Source of the DNA: an uncultured Gammaproteobacteria bacterium
GTDB lineage: Bacteria; Pseudomonadota; Gammaproteobacteria; Ga0077536
DNA: 50,968 bases
Assembly: GCA_938082545.1 (NCBI GenBank)
Contig: CALKCL010000025.1
Coordinates: forward strand, 1-50,968
Direction of reading: 5' to 3'
This document shows, one piece after another, positions 25,487-34,374 of this stretch. A program made the translations under genes and the position numbers. How positions within the stretch are numbered: position 1 is the stretch's first letter; each line of letters begins with the position of its first letter. The notes under the pieces were generated by a model. It made no database searches, was not told the DNA's origin, and was given only the letters and a program-made list of their open reading frames with translations.

Positions 25487-26233
25487 ATGCCGAAAACTAG
25501 AATAATAAAAATGGAAGGTGCCATGAATTTTCGAGATCTAGGCGGTATCCAGCTAAAAGGGAATAGTCTCACACGCAACGGAGTCCTTTTCCGCTCGGAC
25601 GGACTATCACGGTTGACCGTCAGAGACCTGAAAAAGTTTGAAAGTTTAAACATAAACAGTATTCTCGATTTGCGTCATTCTGAAGAAATAGCAAAAGCCC
25701 CTGACAGATTGCCTGAAAATGTCACGGTCCAATCGATTAAATGTGGGTTCTATGCCAAAGGGACAATGCAGCTTTTTCAAGCTGTAAATTCTGGTAAAGC
25801 AGATGTGCGTGAGTCAAAATCTTTAATGCGGCAGGTCTATGCAAAAATGCCTATCGAGCACATAGAAGAGATTCAAAAAATCATCAGATATATTCTTCAA
25901 AGCGAAAAGACACCCTGTCTCATCCACTGCATGAGCGGGAAAGACAGAACAGGGCTCATCATAGCAATAATTCTGAAAGCTATCGGGGCACCTATGCCTG
26001 CTATAATCAGTGACTACGAGATGAGTAATGGTGAATATCAAACAGTCGACGTCTTCGACGAAGGGGCCCAACAAGAGAGTATTAAGGCGGTCATGGCGGC
26101 TGATCCCAGCTACCTATTAGCAAGCTTTTCCGCCATAGAAAAAGTATACGGTTCTTTCGACAACTACATAACTGAAGCACTTATACTGACCGACAGCGAG
26201 CTTAATCAACTCAGTCATCTTTTGAGTGGGTAA
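25487..26233 (+). CDS. Tyrosine-protein phosphatase-like protein (Y_phosphatase3 type)
   Basis: A ~248-residue protein with NFRDLGG near residue 14 and LFRSDGLSRLT. The PTP loop HCMSGKDRTG gives Cys148 and Arg154 of the CX5R signature, and SDYEMSN follows. These features match the atypical bacterial tyrosine/phosphoinositide phosphatase group (LipA/Y_phosphatase3). I start at ATG 25487; four codons earlier only TTG is available, and neither has a clear ribosome site. It is convergent with the acyl-CoA ligase at 26259. Target unknown. Confidence 0.82.
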   Translation: MPKTRIIKMEGAMNFRDLGGIQLKGNSLTRNGVLFRSDGLSRLTVRDLKKFESLNINSILDLRHSEEIAKAPDRLPENVTVQSIKCGFYAKGTMQLFQAVNSGKADVRESKSLMRQVYAKMPIEHIEEIQKIIRYILQSEKTPCLIHCMSGKDRTGLIIAIILKAIGAPMPAIISDYEMSNGEYQTVDVFDEGAQQESIKAVMAADPSYLLASFSAIEKVYGSFDNYITEALILTDSELNQLSHLLSG

Positions 26234-26258
26234 ATTACTTTCATTCGAAGCCCAGTCT

Positions 26259-27719
26259 CTAACTTTCCATCAATCGCTCTTTTACTAGCCGTCTCAAGAT
26301 TTTATTTGCTGCACTTTTGGGTAGATCTTCCCAAACCTCAATGCTTTTAGGCTTTTTGTAATTGGCAAGATTGGCTTTAGCATAACTAAGCAAAGCTTCT
26401 AAATCGAAAGTTTCAGGATCACGCACTGCTACAGCTGCATGAATCCTATCACCCCATTTTTCGTCGGGTAAGCCAACTACTGCGGCCTCAAGTACTCCAT
26501 CATAAGCCATTAAAACATCTTCAACTTCTCGCGGGTATACGTTGTAACCACCGGAAATCAACATGTCATTCTTACGATCGACTAAATAGTAAAATCCATC
26601 TTTATCTCGATACCCTAGATCTCCAGTGTGCAGCCAGCCATTACGGAAAACTTTTTCTGTGGCCTCTGCTCTGTTCCAATAATAAGCCATAGTCTGTGGC
26701 CCACGGCAGACGATTTCGCCAACCTCTCCATCGCCTAAAGGCAAGTCATTTTCATCAAAAACGGCACAGTCCACGAAAGAAAATGGTCGACCACAGGCGC
26801 CGACGCGATCGTGGTCTTCGGGTGCCAAAAATGTGATCACCATAGGGCTCTCAGCTTGACCATAACACTGAGCAAAAATCCTACCGAACTGTTTTTCCGA
26901 ACGTTCTAATAAACTTGGTGCTATCGGCGATGCGCCGTAACTGATTTTTTTGAATGCCAACTGAGCATCGTCCAGCGATGGTTCCTCCAAAATCATAGCT
27001 AACATTGTCGGGACGAGAAACGTATGCGTGGCCTGGCTTTCCTCAGCCAGGAGAATAAACGCGCCAGGGTCAAACTTCTTCATCACAATCGATCGCACAC
27101 CACGAACTAACGCAGGTAAAAAGAATGCGCCGGATGCATGAGCTATAGGGGCTGCATGCAAAAATGATGATTGTGGTTCGAGATCAGGCACCAGATCCAT
27201 CAAAAATGCCGACATTTCGGCTAGCTCACCACGAGTGGTCAGCGTCACAGCTTTAGCCTGTCCTGTCGTGCCGCCGGTATAGCCTAATCGCAAAGGAGCA
27301 TCCAAAGAGCGATCAACAGAACAACAATCATCATCAGAGTGAGTCAACATCAAGGCAAAATCAGCTTCATTTATATTAATTTCAACGGGGAAATCACTAG
27401 AATCGCAGTGTATTACTGCTCTAGCGCCGCTATCTTCCAGTTTATAGTGATGGTTAGCAACAGTCTCTCGGGTATTCATTCCTACTCGAACCAAACCAGC
27501 TTTCGCCAGAGCATAGTAAGCAACTAAACAATCAATACTATTGGGTAAAAGAACGCCTACCCGATCACCTGGTTCAAGTCCGGATGCAATTAAGGCGTTG
27601 CCTACCGCATTTGTCAGCCTGTCGAACTCATTGAAAGATACGTCTCTACTTCCTTCAGTAAGACAGATTTGATCTTTGAAGTACCGTGCCGAACGGCTAA
27701 TTAAAGTGCTGATTTGCAT
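26259..27719 (-). CDS. AMP-dependent acyl-CoA synthetase / long-chain-type acid-CoA ligase
   Basis: A 486-residue ANL-superfamily ligase, short for the family. Motifs are LGYTGGTTGQAKAV (145-158), QCYGQAES, WLHTGDLGYRDKDGFYYLVDR and NDMLISGGYNVYPREVEDVL. The last motif usually reads PKTxxGKIxR; here it is LPKSAANKILRRL, so the Gly before the catalytic Lys is Asn but the Lys is kept. It should activate a carboxylic acid to its CoA ester. An AAAAGG ribosome site lies upstream. It ends the catabolic block and is divergent from the 27908 gene. Confidence 0.88.
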   Translation of the reverse strand: MQISTLISRSARYFKDQICLTEGSRDVSFNEFDRLTNAVGNALIASGLEPGDRVGVLLPNSIDCLVAYYALAKAGLVRVGMNTRETVANHHYKLEDSGARAVIHCDSSDFPVEININEADFALMLTHSDDDCCSVDRSLDAPLRLGYTGGTTGQAKAVTLTTRGELAEMSAFLMDLVPDLEPQSSFLHAAPIAHASGAFFLPALVRGVRSIVMKKFDPGAFILLAEESQATHTFLVPTMLAMILEEPSLDDAQLAFKKISYGASPIAPSLLERSEKQFGRIFAQCYGQAESPMVITFLAPEDHDRVGACGRPFSFVDCAVFDENDLPLGDGEVGEIVCRGPQTMAYYWNRAEATEKVFRNGWLHTGDLGYRDKDGFYYLVDRKNDMLISGGYNVYPREVEDVLMAYDGVLEAAVVGLPDEKWGDRIHAAVAVRDPETFDLEALLSYAKANLANYKKPKSIEVWEDLPKSAANKILRRLVKERLMES

Positions 27720-27877
27720 CGTTGTGCTACCTTTTATCTACTCACAAAAGAACTATTGCTAACAATCTGTTGCTACGAAATAGTTTATCTCCCTATGTTA
27801 TTAGATTCTTAAGTGATCGCGAAAGAAAAATTCATTATAGTTATCCAGCTACCCTGTGTTTTCTATAGTGGTATGCT

Positions 27878-27896
27878 CTTAGTCAGCACGACTAAG
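27878..27896 (+). promoter_or_regulatory. Leader hairpin overlapping the ribosome site of the 27908 gene
   Basis: CTTAGTC (27878-27884), loop AGCAC, GACTAAG (27890-27896) is a perfect 7-bp stem. Its right arm runs into AAGGGA, the Shine-Dalgarno site about 7 bases before the ATG at 27908. Formation of the hairpin would partly mask the site, so translation control is possible. It could also be a protein-binding dyad. Confidence 0.4.
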
Positions 27897-27907
27897 GGAC
27901 ATATCTA

Positions 27908-28855
27908 ATGCCTGAGCATATAAAAAATTTACTTTCCGAGCTTATAGGCCGGCCCAATACAGCAATCAGTATTGGCGGCTTAGGCGCGATAGCTGAATTT
28001 GATGTCGACCAAAAACAAGTCTCTTTCGATAACGAAAATGAATTACAGATTTGCAATTCCAAAGGAGCATTTAGAGTAAAGATAGATGGCGGTGAGAACC
28101 TGCTCGCATACGAGACTCTATCCCAAACACCAAAATCGTGGCAATGGGGAATGGCCGTGCTCGCAGACAGAGATCCCTACTTCGCAAACTTAAAAAATGG
28201 ACTACATGAAATAGGGCCTGACACCGACGCTATTTCTGAAAACGATAAGGATGCTCTTTTGTTTAGCCTCGGTGCTGGACTCTCAAATAGCAACTTCACT
28301 ATCCGAACAAAAGATCCTGCTTTACTGCGCATCCTGAGATCTAATGAAGGGATGCGCATTACTGAAGGCAATAATCCAGTACTAGATGCATTAATAGACT
28401 TCAGCCCTCATAGAGTCGTCTATTCAACAATTGCCAGAATCGAGGTCTATCAAGAAATAAGCCGCATGGAAACTCCAATGGGTCCACATACACATCTACT
28501 CCCTTCCCTGCTGAAAGCAAGACGCACTCATATAGTGGGCATACCTATCCCAGCTAGCCAAAGCCCACAACTAACACTCCATCCTGAAAACCCGATGTTT
28601 GATCAATACGGGCATTCCCGACCATTTTCAAAATCTGTATACGATAGTTTTTCTCCAGTAGTAGAGACTCATTGCGCAGAAGAATTTCGCATTGAAAAAA
28701 AGAGACTAAAAGTCGCTTTCAAAAAACAAGAAAAAGCTATAAATTACGTTTTGCCTAGTACTCGACTTGGCCGGTTAGCATACAAAGTAACTCTTAGGCA
28801 GCTTTCACACACGTGCGAAGATAAGAATTATCTAGATACATGGTTGAAGGCATAA
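27908..28855 (+). CDS. Conserved-looking protein of unknown function
   Basis: A 315-residue soluble protein that I do not securely recognise. The start contains AISIGGLGAIAEFDVD. The middle has GMAVLADRDPYFANL and a segment HTHLLPSLLKARRTHIVGIPIP rich in His and Arg, and the C-terminal ~70 residues are very basic. From memory, the IGxxGAIAEF start recalls an uncharacterised DUF group (possibly DUF6925), but I cannot verify this. There is no signal peptide or membrane segment. The gene ends 7 bases before the queuosine-precursor-type transporter gene, so the two are almost certainly co-transcribed. Confidence 0.7.
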   Translation: MPEHIKNLLSELIGRPNTAISIGGLGAIAEFDVDQKQVSFDNENELQICNSKGAFRVKIDGGENLLAYETLSQTPKSWQWGMAVLADRDPYFANLKNGLHEIGPDTDAISENDKDALLFSLGAGLSNSNFTIRTKDPALLRILRSNEGMRITEGNNPVLDALIDFSPHRVVYSTIARIEVYQEISRMETPMGPHTHLLPSLLKARRTHIVGIPIPASQSPQLTLHPENPMFDQYGHSRPFSKSVYDSFSPVVETHCAEEFRIEKKRLKVAFKKQEKAINYVLPSTRLGRLAYKVTLRQLSHTCEDKNYLDTWLKA

Positions 28856-28862
28856 AGGCAGC

Positions 28863-29588
28863 ATGATGCAAAAGAATTATAAATATCTTCACTTTATTAT
28901 GGCGGGATTCGTCACGGTTCTTTTGTGCTCAAACCTAATCGGACCAGCCAAAATATGTGCCATAGAACTCCCCGTGGCACTCCCTCTTATTGGTAGCTTA
29001 TTAGTGTTTGGTGCGGGAAATCTATTTTTCCCAATTAGCTACATATTCGGGGACATCTTGACCGAAGTATATGGGTATGCCCAAGCAAGGAAAGTTATTT
29101 GGGCCGGATTTGCAGCGATGATTTTTACAACTTGCATGTCGCAGATAGTAATCCATATGCCCATTCATAGCGCTGAACCTTTTAATGCGACTTTGCAGCC
29201 TGCTTTGGAAGTCGTATTCGGTTCGACTTGGCGAATTGTTATAGCCTCAATGATCGCTTTTTGGGCCGGAGATTTTGTTAACGCCTACGTGTTGGCTCGA
29301 GTCAAAGTATGGACTCAAGGAAGACATCTTTGGTTCCGCACAATCAGTTCGACAATATTAGGGCAAGGTGTTGATAGCTTAATATTTTACCCCATTGCTT
29401 TTTACGGAACATGGTCGAATGAAGGCTTAATCTCAGTGATTTTGTTTAACTTTTTTTTCAAGGTCTTAATAGAAGTTATAATGACCCCAGGGACATATTT
29501 TATAGTAGGCCGACTAAAAAAGTTTGAGGATGAAGACCACTTCGATACTGAAACAAACTTCTCCCCGTTCTCCATTAGCGATAAATAA
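28863..29588 (+). CDS. VUT family queuosine precursor transporter (YhhQ-like)
   Basis: A 241-residue inner-membrane protein with about six hydrophobic helices. The FPISYIFGDILTEVYGYAQARKVIW segment around residues 55-80 is the family signature, and the later GDFVNAYVLARVKVW and FKVLIEVIMTPGTYFIVGRLK match its final helices. E. coli YhhQ imports preQ0/preQ1 for queuosine tRNA modification. The gene overlaps nothing but follows the unknown 27908 gene by 7 bases. It is convergent with galU (9-base gap). No queuosine riboswitch was confirmed upstream. Confidence 0.85.
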   Translation: MMQKNYKYLHFIMAGFVTVLLCSNLIGPAKICAIELPVALPLIGSLLVFGAGNLFFPISYIFGDILTEVYGYAQARKVIWAGFAAMIFTTCMSQIVIHMPIHSAEPFNATLQPALEVVFGSTWRIVIASMIAFWAGDFVNAYVLARVKVWTQGRHLWFRTISSTILGQGVDSLIFYPIAFYGTWSNEGLISVILFNFFFKVLIEVIMTPGTYFIVGRLKKFEDEDHFDTETNFSPFSISDK

Positions 29589-29597
29589 TTTGCATAA

Positions 29598-30446
29598 CTA
29601 CTGCTTTGTTGTGAGCCACGCGGTAAATTCTTTCGCTAGTTCTGGGTGCTTAAGCGCGTAATCAACATTCGCTTTCAGATACCCTATTTTAGAACCGCAG
29701 TCATATCTTTGCCCTTTAAACTGAAATCCATCAATATGGTAATCTCCCAACAAAGCGGATATACCATCAGTAAGCTGAATTTCATTTCGAGAGCTTTTTT
29801 GCGTTTTCTCCAACTGGCCCATGACTGCTGAAGGTAAGATGTAACGACCCACGACACCCAACAAACTAGGGGCAAACTGCGGATCAGGCTTTTCTATAAT
29901 AGTAGCTATTCTATTTGAACCGCCAACCTTATCTTCATATTCAATTATCCCGTACTGCTTAGTTTCTTCGGGGGCAATTTTTTGAATTCCAATGGCTCCA
30001 CAGCCATTTTTCTCATAATGTCTTACCATTTGAAGCAAGCATCCACCTGCCGTTCCGCCATCAATCAAGTCATCCGGTAATACAACTGCAAACGGCTCAG
30101 CCTTGATTGCACCTCGTGCGCACCAAATCGCATGTCCCAGACCTAGTGGCTCCGACTGTTCAATATAAATAGAACTGACATTAGCGGGAATAATAGCCTC
30201 TATTTTTACCTTTTCATCCAACTCAGATGTGCTTTCAAAGTGGTTTCTTATAGCATTTTTATCAGGAGAAATAACGAAAACTAGCTGCTCGAAACCAGCT
30301 TCTATTGCCTCTTCTACTGCATACTGAATCAAAGGTTTGTCAACTATCGGAAGCATCTCTTTTGGACTGGCTTTAGTAACAGGTAAGAAACGGGTCCCCA
30401 AACCAGCAGCCGGAAAGATAACCGTCTTTAATTTCTTATAGCTCAT
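29598..30446 (-). CDS. galU: UTP-glucose-1-phosphate uridylyltransferase
   Basis: A 282-residue GalU that makes UDP-glucose from UTP and glucose-1-phosphate. The nucleotide-binding start FPAAGLGTRFLPVTKASPKE with the catalytic/binding Lys and Arg is intact. So are VLPDDLIDGG and the ELAKEF-containing end. Its ATG overlaps the stop of the dehydratase gene by 4 bases, so it is the last gene of the polysaccharide operon (35481 to 29598). UDP-glucose would feed lipopolysaccharide or O-antigen synthesis. Confidence 0.93.
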   Translation of the reverse strand: MSYKKLKTVIFPAAGLGTRFLPVTKASPKEMLPIVDKPLIQYAVEEAIEAGFEQLVFVISPDKNAIRNHFESTSELDEKVKIEAIIPANVSSIYIEQSEPLGLGHAIWCARGAIKAEPFAVVLPDDLIDGGTAGGCLLQMVRHYEKNGCGAIGIQKIAPEETKQYGIIEYEDKVGGSNRIATIIEKPDPQFAPSLLGVVGRYILPSAVMGQLEKTQKSSRNEIQLTDGISALLGDYHIDGFQFKGQRYDCGSKIGYLKANVDYALKHPELAKEFTAWLTTKQ

Positions 30447-32374
30447 AGCTTCTTATTGTCTCCGGAATCATTAATCGCAAGCTCCGAAAATTCAGAACCA
30501 ACCCGACGAAGACTCGGGCAAAAAGAAGACAACAACGTAAAGCATTCGACCTCATCATAGCAATCAACCGCATCTTTGAAGCCGTCTAAAAAACTGGACA
30601 TTAATTTCTCTTCTAATTTTTTATGTGACGCTAAAAGCAATTTTTCATGACTCGTCTCATCTGGACTTTCGTGCTCATAGAAAAGCTCTTCATCGATTTT
30701 TTCGCCACCACGCAAACCTGTATAAACGATCTTAATGTCTTTATTCGGGACATGTCCGGAAAGCCGTATAACTTGCTCGGCCAAGAATGTTATATTGATC
30801 GGCTTGCCCATATCTAGAACAAAAACCTCTCCCCCTGCACCAACTGCACTTGCCTCCAAAATCAACTGGCAAGCTTCCGAAACTGCCATAAAATATCGCG
30901 TTGCCTCAGGATGCGTAACTGTCACAGGGCCACCTTCAGATATCTGACTTTGAAACAAAGGCACCACACTGCCCGTAGAACCAAGAACGTTACCAAAGCG
31001 GACGGTGATGTAATTAGTATTAGATTGCTCGTTTTTATGCACGCACAACATTTCTGCAAATCTCTTAGTTGCTCCCATGACACTAGAAGGGTTGACGGCT
31101 TTATCCGAAGAGATCAAAACAAAGCTGTCACAATTGTGAGTACTGGCTAAATCAGCAACATTACGCGTACCCAAGATGTTATTGCTGATCGCCTCTCGCG
31201 TATGTTGCTCAAGTATAGGTACATGCTTATACGCCGCTGCGTGAAAAACATGTTTAGGACTGAATTTTTTAAAAGCAAAGTCCAGCGCTGAAGTATCACG
31301 CACATCTCCAAGCATAAAGAAAGACTCTATGCCTGGATAATTATTCCTGATCTCCCTTTCTGCTTGGTATAAATTTAATTCGCTGTTATCAAACACAACT
31401 AGCCGAGAGATTCCTAACCTACATAGCTGGCTACATAATTCAATACCCACAGATCCACCACCACCCGTAACCAAAATGACCGAAGAAGACAGTGTCTTCT
31501 GCATTTTATCCCAATCCAACCGAATTTTTTCTCGACCTAATAGGTCGTCTATGGCTACCTGCCGAACTTTCTCCAAACCAACTTTTTGATCTACTAAATC
31601 TAATAGCTTCGGCAAGGTTCGGTAGTCTGCTCCGCTTAAAGCACAGGCTTGCACTATCTGCTGCATCTCTTGAGCGTTAGCCGACGGTACTGCAATGATC
31701 ACCAAATGAATGTCGAACCGAGTAACTATGTCAGCAAGGTTTTCGACTCCTCCCAAGACAGAGAGGCCGTGTATGCGGGAACTTAGAAGCGATTGGTTGT
31801 CGTCAACGAACCCGACCGCTAAATATTTCTGACTTCTCCTAAGTTCTCGTAGTAATGCTTCTCCAGCATGCCCTGCACCGACGATCAGGACTCGTTCTCC
31901 AGAATGCATGGAGAGAAGCCCCAGCTCTCGATCTTTCCACAAGCGGAAAACTAATCGAGACCCTCCTAAAATAAAGATTAAAAAGATAGGAAAAAGCAAA
32001 AACATACTGCGCGGGATTAACTGTACTTGAAAAAGTAAGGAAGCTAACCCCAAAGACATACTTCCCAACACAGCACAGCCGACAACGCGGATAAGATCTT
32101 GAACACTGGCAAATCGCCATTGCCCTCGATACAAGTGAAAAGCATTGAAAATCAGTCCCTGTACAACAATGGCCACGGGCAACGTCTCAAGGTTAGCGTC
32201 AATAAATCCAGCTGGGGGGACTTCAAAATTGAACCTCACCCAAAGAGCACCCACCCAAGCCACCGAAACAGCCAGCAAGTCATGTATAGCTATTTTAATC
32301 TTAGGGCTCATGAGTCGTTCAGAAAATGGTTCAAATGAATTTCTACTGATTGTCTTCAATGCTTTTGGGGGCAT
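30443..32374 (-). CDS. Membrane nucleotide-sugar 4,6-dehydratase of the WbpM/CapD/PglF type
   Basis: A 643-residue protein. Residues ~25-145 form four transmembrane helices. A first Rossmann domain carries LIVGAGHAGE near 163, and the catalytic SDR domain starts with ILVTGGGGSVG near 303. The catalytic motif is SSDKAVNPSSVMGATKR, where the usual SDR Tyr is Met, typical of UDP-GlcNAc C6 or C4,6-dehydratases. It would produce a 4-keto-6-deoxy sugar for O-antigen. Its start overlaps the end of the glycosyltransferase gene by 32 bases. An internal Met at residue 22 is an alternative start, and neither has a clear ribosome site. Confidence 0.87.
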   Translation of the reverse strand: MPPKALKTISRNSFEPFSERLMSPKIKIAIHDLLAVSVAWVGALWVRFNFEVPPAGFIDANLETLPVAIVVQGLIFNAFHLYRGQWRFASVQDLIRVVGCAVLGSMSLGLASLLFQVQLIPRSMFLLFPIFLIFILGGSRLVFRLWKDRELGLLSMHSGERVLIVGAGHAGEALLRELRRSQKYLAVGFVDDNQSLLSSRIHGLSVLGGVENLADIVTRFDIHLVIIAVPSANAQEMQQIVQACALSGADYRTLPKLLDLVDQKVGLEKVRQVAIDDLLGREKIRLDWDKMQKTLSSSVILVTGGGGSVGIELCSQLCRLGISRLVVFDNSELNLYQAEREIRNNYPGIESFFMLGDVRDTSALDFAFKKFSPKHVFHAAAYKHVPILEQHTREAISNNILGTRNVADLASTHNCDSFVLISSDKAVNPSSVMGATKRFAEMLCVHKNEQSNTNYITVRFGNVLGSTGSVVPLFQSQISEGGPVTVTHPEATRYFMAVSEACQLILEASAVGAGGEVFVLDMGKPINITFLAEQVIRLSGHVPNKDIKIVYTGLRGGEKIDEELFYEHESPDETSHEKLLLASHKKLEEKLMSSFLDGFKDAVDCYDEVECFTLLSSFCPSLRRVGSEFSELAINDSGDNKKL

Positions 32375-33365
32375 AGTACCAGATGATTATGAGAAAAGCG
32401 TATACGCATCCAATCCCCCAAGTCGAGTCAACTACACCTTCCGTCACCAACCATGCTACTGGCCAACATATACACAAATTCATAACTACCAACCACAAAT
32501 TCAGAGCTCGCACACCCATACCACTGAGCACAAACCTCTGGTAGGCGTGCTCGCGATGGGCAGACCACCACTTCTCTCTCTTAATTATTCTTTTAAGGAG
32601 GGTCGGCAATGCATCACAAATAAAGGGGGAAAGTAAAATGAAAGGTACACCTAAAGGTACACCTTCGGTTGTCCCGAAAATAGAAATTGCGATCAACTGG
32701 AATCCAATGAAGTAGCTGCCAAGATCTCCTAGAAAAATACGAGCAGGATGAATGTTAAGTAAGAGGAATCCAAAGGTTACACCAGCTAAGACCCAGCATA
32801 CCGCTAGAAGCTCTAGGGAGAAAAAAGTCGACCCACACAACACATAACCAAGGATAAATAAGATTGCTTGACTACTCGCATAACCGTCTGCCCCATCCAA
32901 AAAATTAAACACGTTGACTGTAGCAACAATGAGGAAAACGACGCCAGCCAAGAGGAGGCTATCGCTGGGGAAATGAGAGGACAAACAAAACGACACGAAT
33001 AAAATGGACAGCAACACTTGTCCTGCGAGTCGCCATACGGCACTGCGCGGCTTCCAGTCATCCAATCCCCCCATCATGGCAAACAATATTCCACAGATCA
33101 GCCATACTAAGGCTGAATTTTGCTCTTGTGTAGAAAAGCTGAACCCGCCTTCAGAAAAAAAATCAAGGAATACTGCTTGATAACTAAGAAAGACTACTGC
33201 TATAGCAATTCCTCCGCCTCTCGGCACGATACGTCGATGCAAACTTCGCTCGTTAGGCACATCGACAATTTGCATTTTGTTTAAAACGAAACATGACAAG
33301 GCAGTTACTAAAATAGACAGGAAAAATGGAGCGATAAAAAATTCAAATAAAAAAATATTACTCAT
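32343..33365 (-). CDS. Undecaprenyl-phosphate sugar-1-phosphate transferase (WbpL/WecA-like, GT family 4)
   Basis: A 340-residue polytopic membrane enzyme (about 10 helices) that starts O-antigen units by transferring a sugar-1-phosphate to undecaprenyl phosphate. Diagnostic motifs are HRRIVPRGGGIAI, GLDDWKPRSA, NVFNFLDGADGYA (the NxxNxxDGxDG metal site), RIFLGDLGSYFIGF and AHREHAYQR. It resembles Pseudomonas WbpL more than MraY. It overlaps the epimerase stop by 8 bases and the dehydratase start by 32, showing a compact operon. Confidence 0.88.
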   Translation of the reverse strand: MSNIFLFEFFIAPFFLSILVTALSCFVLNKMQIVDVPNERSLHRRIVPRGGGIAIAVVFLSYQAVFLDFFSEGGFSFSTQEQNSALVWLICGILFAMMGGLDDWKPRSAVWRLAGQVLLSILFVSFCLSSHFPSDSLLLAGVVFLIVATVNVFNFLDGADGYASSQAILFILGYVLCGSTFFSLELLAVCWVLAGVTFGFLLLNIHPARIFLGDLGSYFIGFQLIAISIFGTTEGVPLGVPFILLSPFICDALPTLLKRIIKREKWWSAHREHAYQRFVLSGMGVRALNLWLVVMNLCICWPVAWLVTEGVVDSTWGIGCVYAFLIIIWYYAPKSIEDNQ

Positions 33366-34323
33366 TTAAGTAGGAAGCTCCTGTCAATTGAACTGCTTCT
33401 ATGAACGAAATTTTGGGAGTCCAACCCAACATTGAATGTGCATCTGATGAGTCAACCAGCAACGATTCAGTTAGACGAGCATATTCTGGAGATTTATTGG
33501 CGACTGCGGCTAGCGCTTTAAGAAGTCCAAGAGGAAAAGAGAAAAGATAAGCACGTCGGCTAAGAGCTTTGGCCAATGCGGAGATCAGCTCGGGTGTAGA
33601 AACGCAAACATCTGCTAAAGTGAACACTTCAAATCCTAAGTTCGTTCGTTCCACTGCAGCTGAAACTGCAGTCACGAGATTCTCTACATAAATAAAGCTC
33701 CGTTGGTTGTCTATCCTTGCTAAAGGCATAGGGACTCTTTTCAATATTGCCTTACAGAGGCTATCTAAATTGCCTTTTTGCCCAGGTCCATAGACAAGCG
33801 ATGGTCTCAATATGCTTCCGGTAAGCCCAGGTATAGAAAGAAGGCTTTTCTCAGCCTCCCACTTTGTTACCCCATAATAATCTTTAGGATCTGGCGCCCT
33901 TTCAGGGCTCATGGGATCATTAACTGATACTGTGACGTCACCATTAACCTTAATAGAACTCATGAAAATAAAACTTTTGACGCCAGACTCAAGAGCTTGT
34001 TTGGCAAGCCCAAATGTCCCCCCTACGTTTATATCACGATAATGCTCAAGCAAGTTCGTGTGTTGCCCATAGGAGGAGTGAGTCACTCCTGCCAGATGGA
34101 TCACCACATCGATCTCACGTAAGTCATTATCCCAGTCTTTATTAGTATTGATCAGGCCAGAAACTAATGTTTTCGTAGCTCCTAAGCAGACTGCGCCATT
34201 GCGGCTAACAGCAGTAACTGCATGTCCTCGCTCAATTAAATCTCTGCACACGTACCGGCCTATAAAGCCATCCGCTCCTGTAACAAAAATACGTAAAGAC
34301 AAGTTTAATTCCCTCTCCAACAT
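33358..34323 (-). CDS. NAD-dependent epimerase / 4-keto-sugar reductase (WbpV/WbpK-like SDR)
   Basis: A ~321-residue extended SDR with LRIFVTGADGFIGRYVC (Gly-rich NAD site), FIFMSSIKVNG, the YYGVTKWEAEK catalytic Tyr-Lys pair and ILRPSLVYGPGQKGN. In O-antigen clusters with a WbpM-type dehydratase and a WbpL-type transferase this protein usually reduces or epimerises the 4-keto sugar. The start is unclear. ATG 34323 is reported, but a TTG at 34302 has a much better GGAGAGGG ribosome site and gives a family-like N-terminus (MSLRIFVTGADG). Confidence 0.83.
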   Translation of the reverse strand: MLERELNLSLRIFVTGADGFIGRYVCRDLIERGHAVTAVSRNGAVCLGATKTLVSGLINTNKDWDNDLREIDVVIHLAGVTHSSYGQHTNLLEHYRDINVGGTFGLAKQALESGVKSFIFMSSIKVNGDVTVSVNDPMSPERAPDPKDYYGVTKWEAEKSLLSIPGLTGSILRPSLVYGPGQKGNLDSLCKAILKRVPMPLARIDNQRSFIYVENLVTAVSAAVERTNLGFEVFTLADVCVSTPELISALAKALSRRAYLFSFPLGLLKALAAVANKSPEYARLTESLLVDSSDAHSMLGWTPKISFIEAVQLTGASYLNE

Positions 34324-34374
34324 CCAGCATTTCTATCACTATCCATTATATGCCCCAAGAATATTTGCAATAGC

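Noticed and set aside
27838-27865. preQ1 riboswitch in front of the 27908/transporter operon
   Set aside because: The string CAGCTACCC resembles the preQ1-I loop, but the flanking P1 stem and the A-rich pseudoknot tail with the right pairing are not present.
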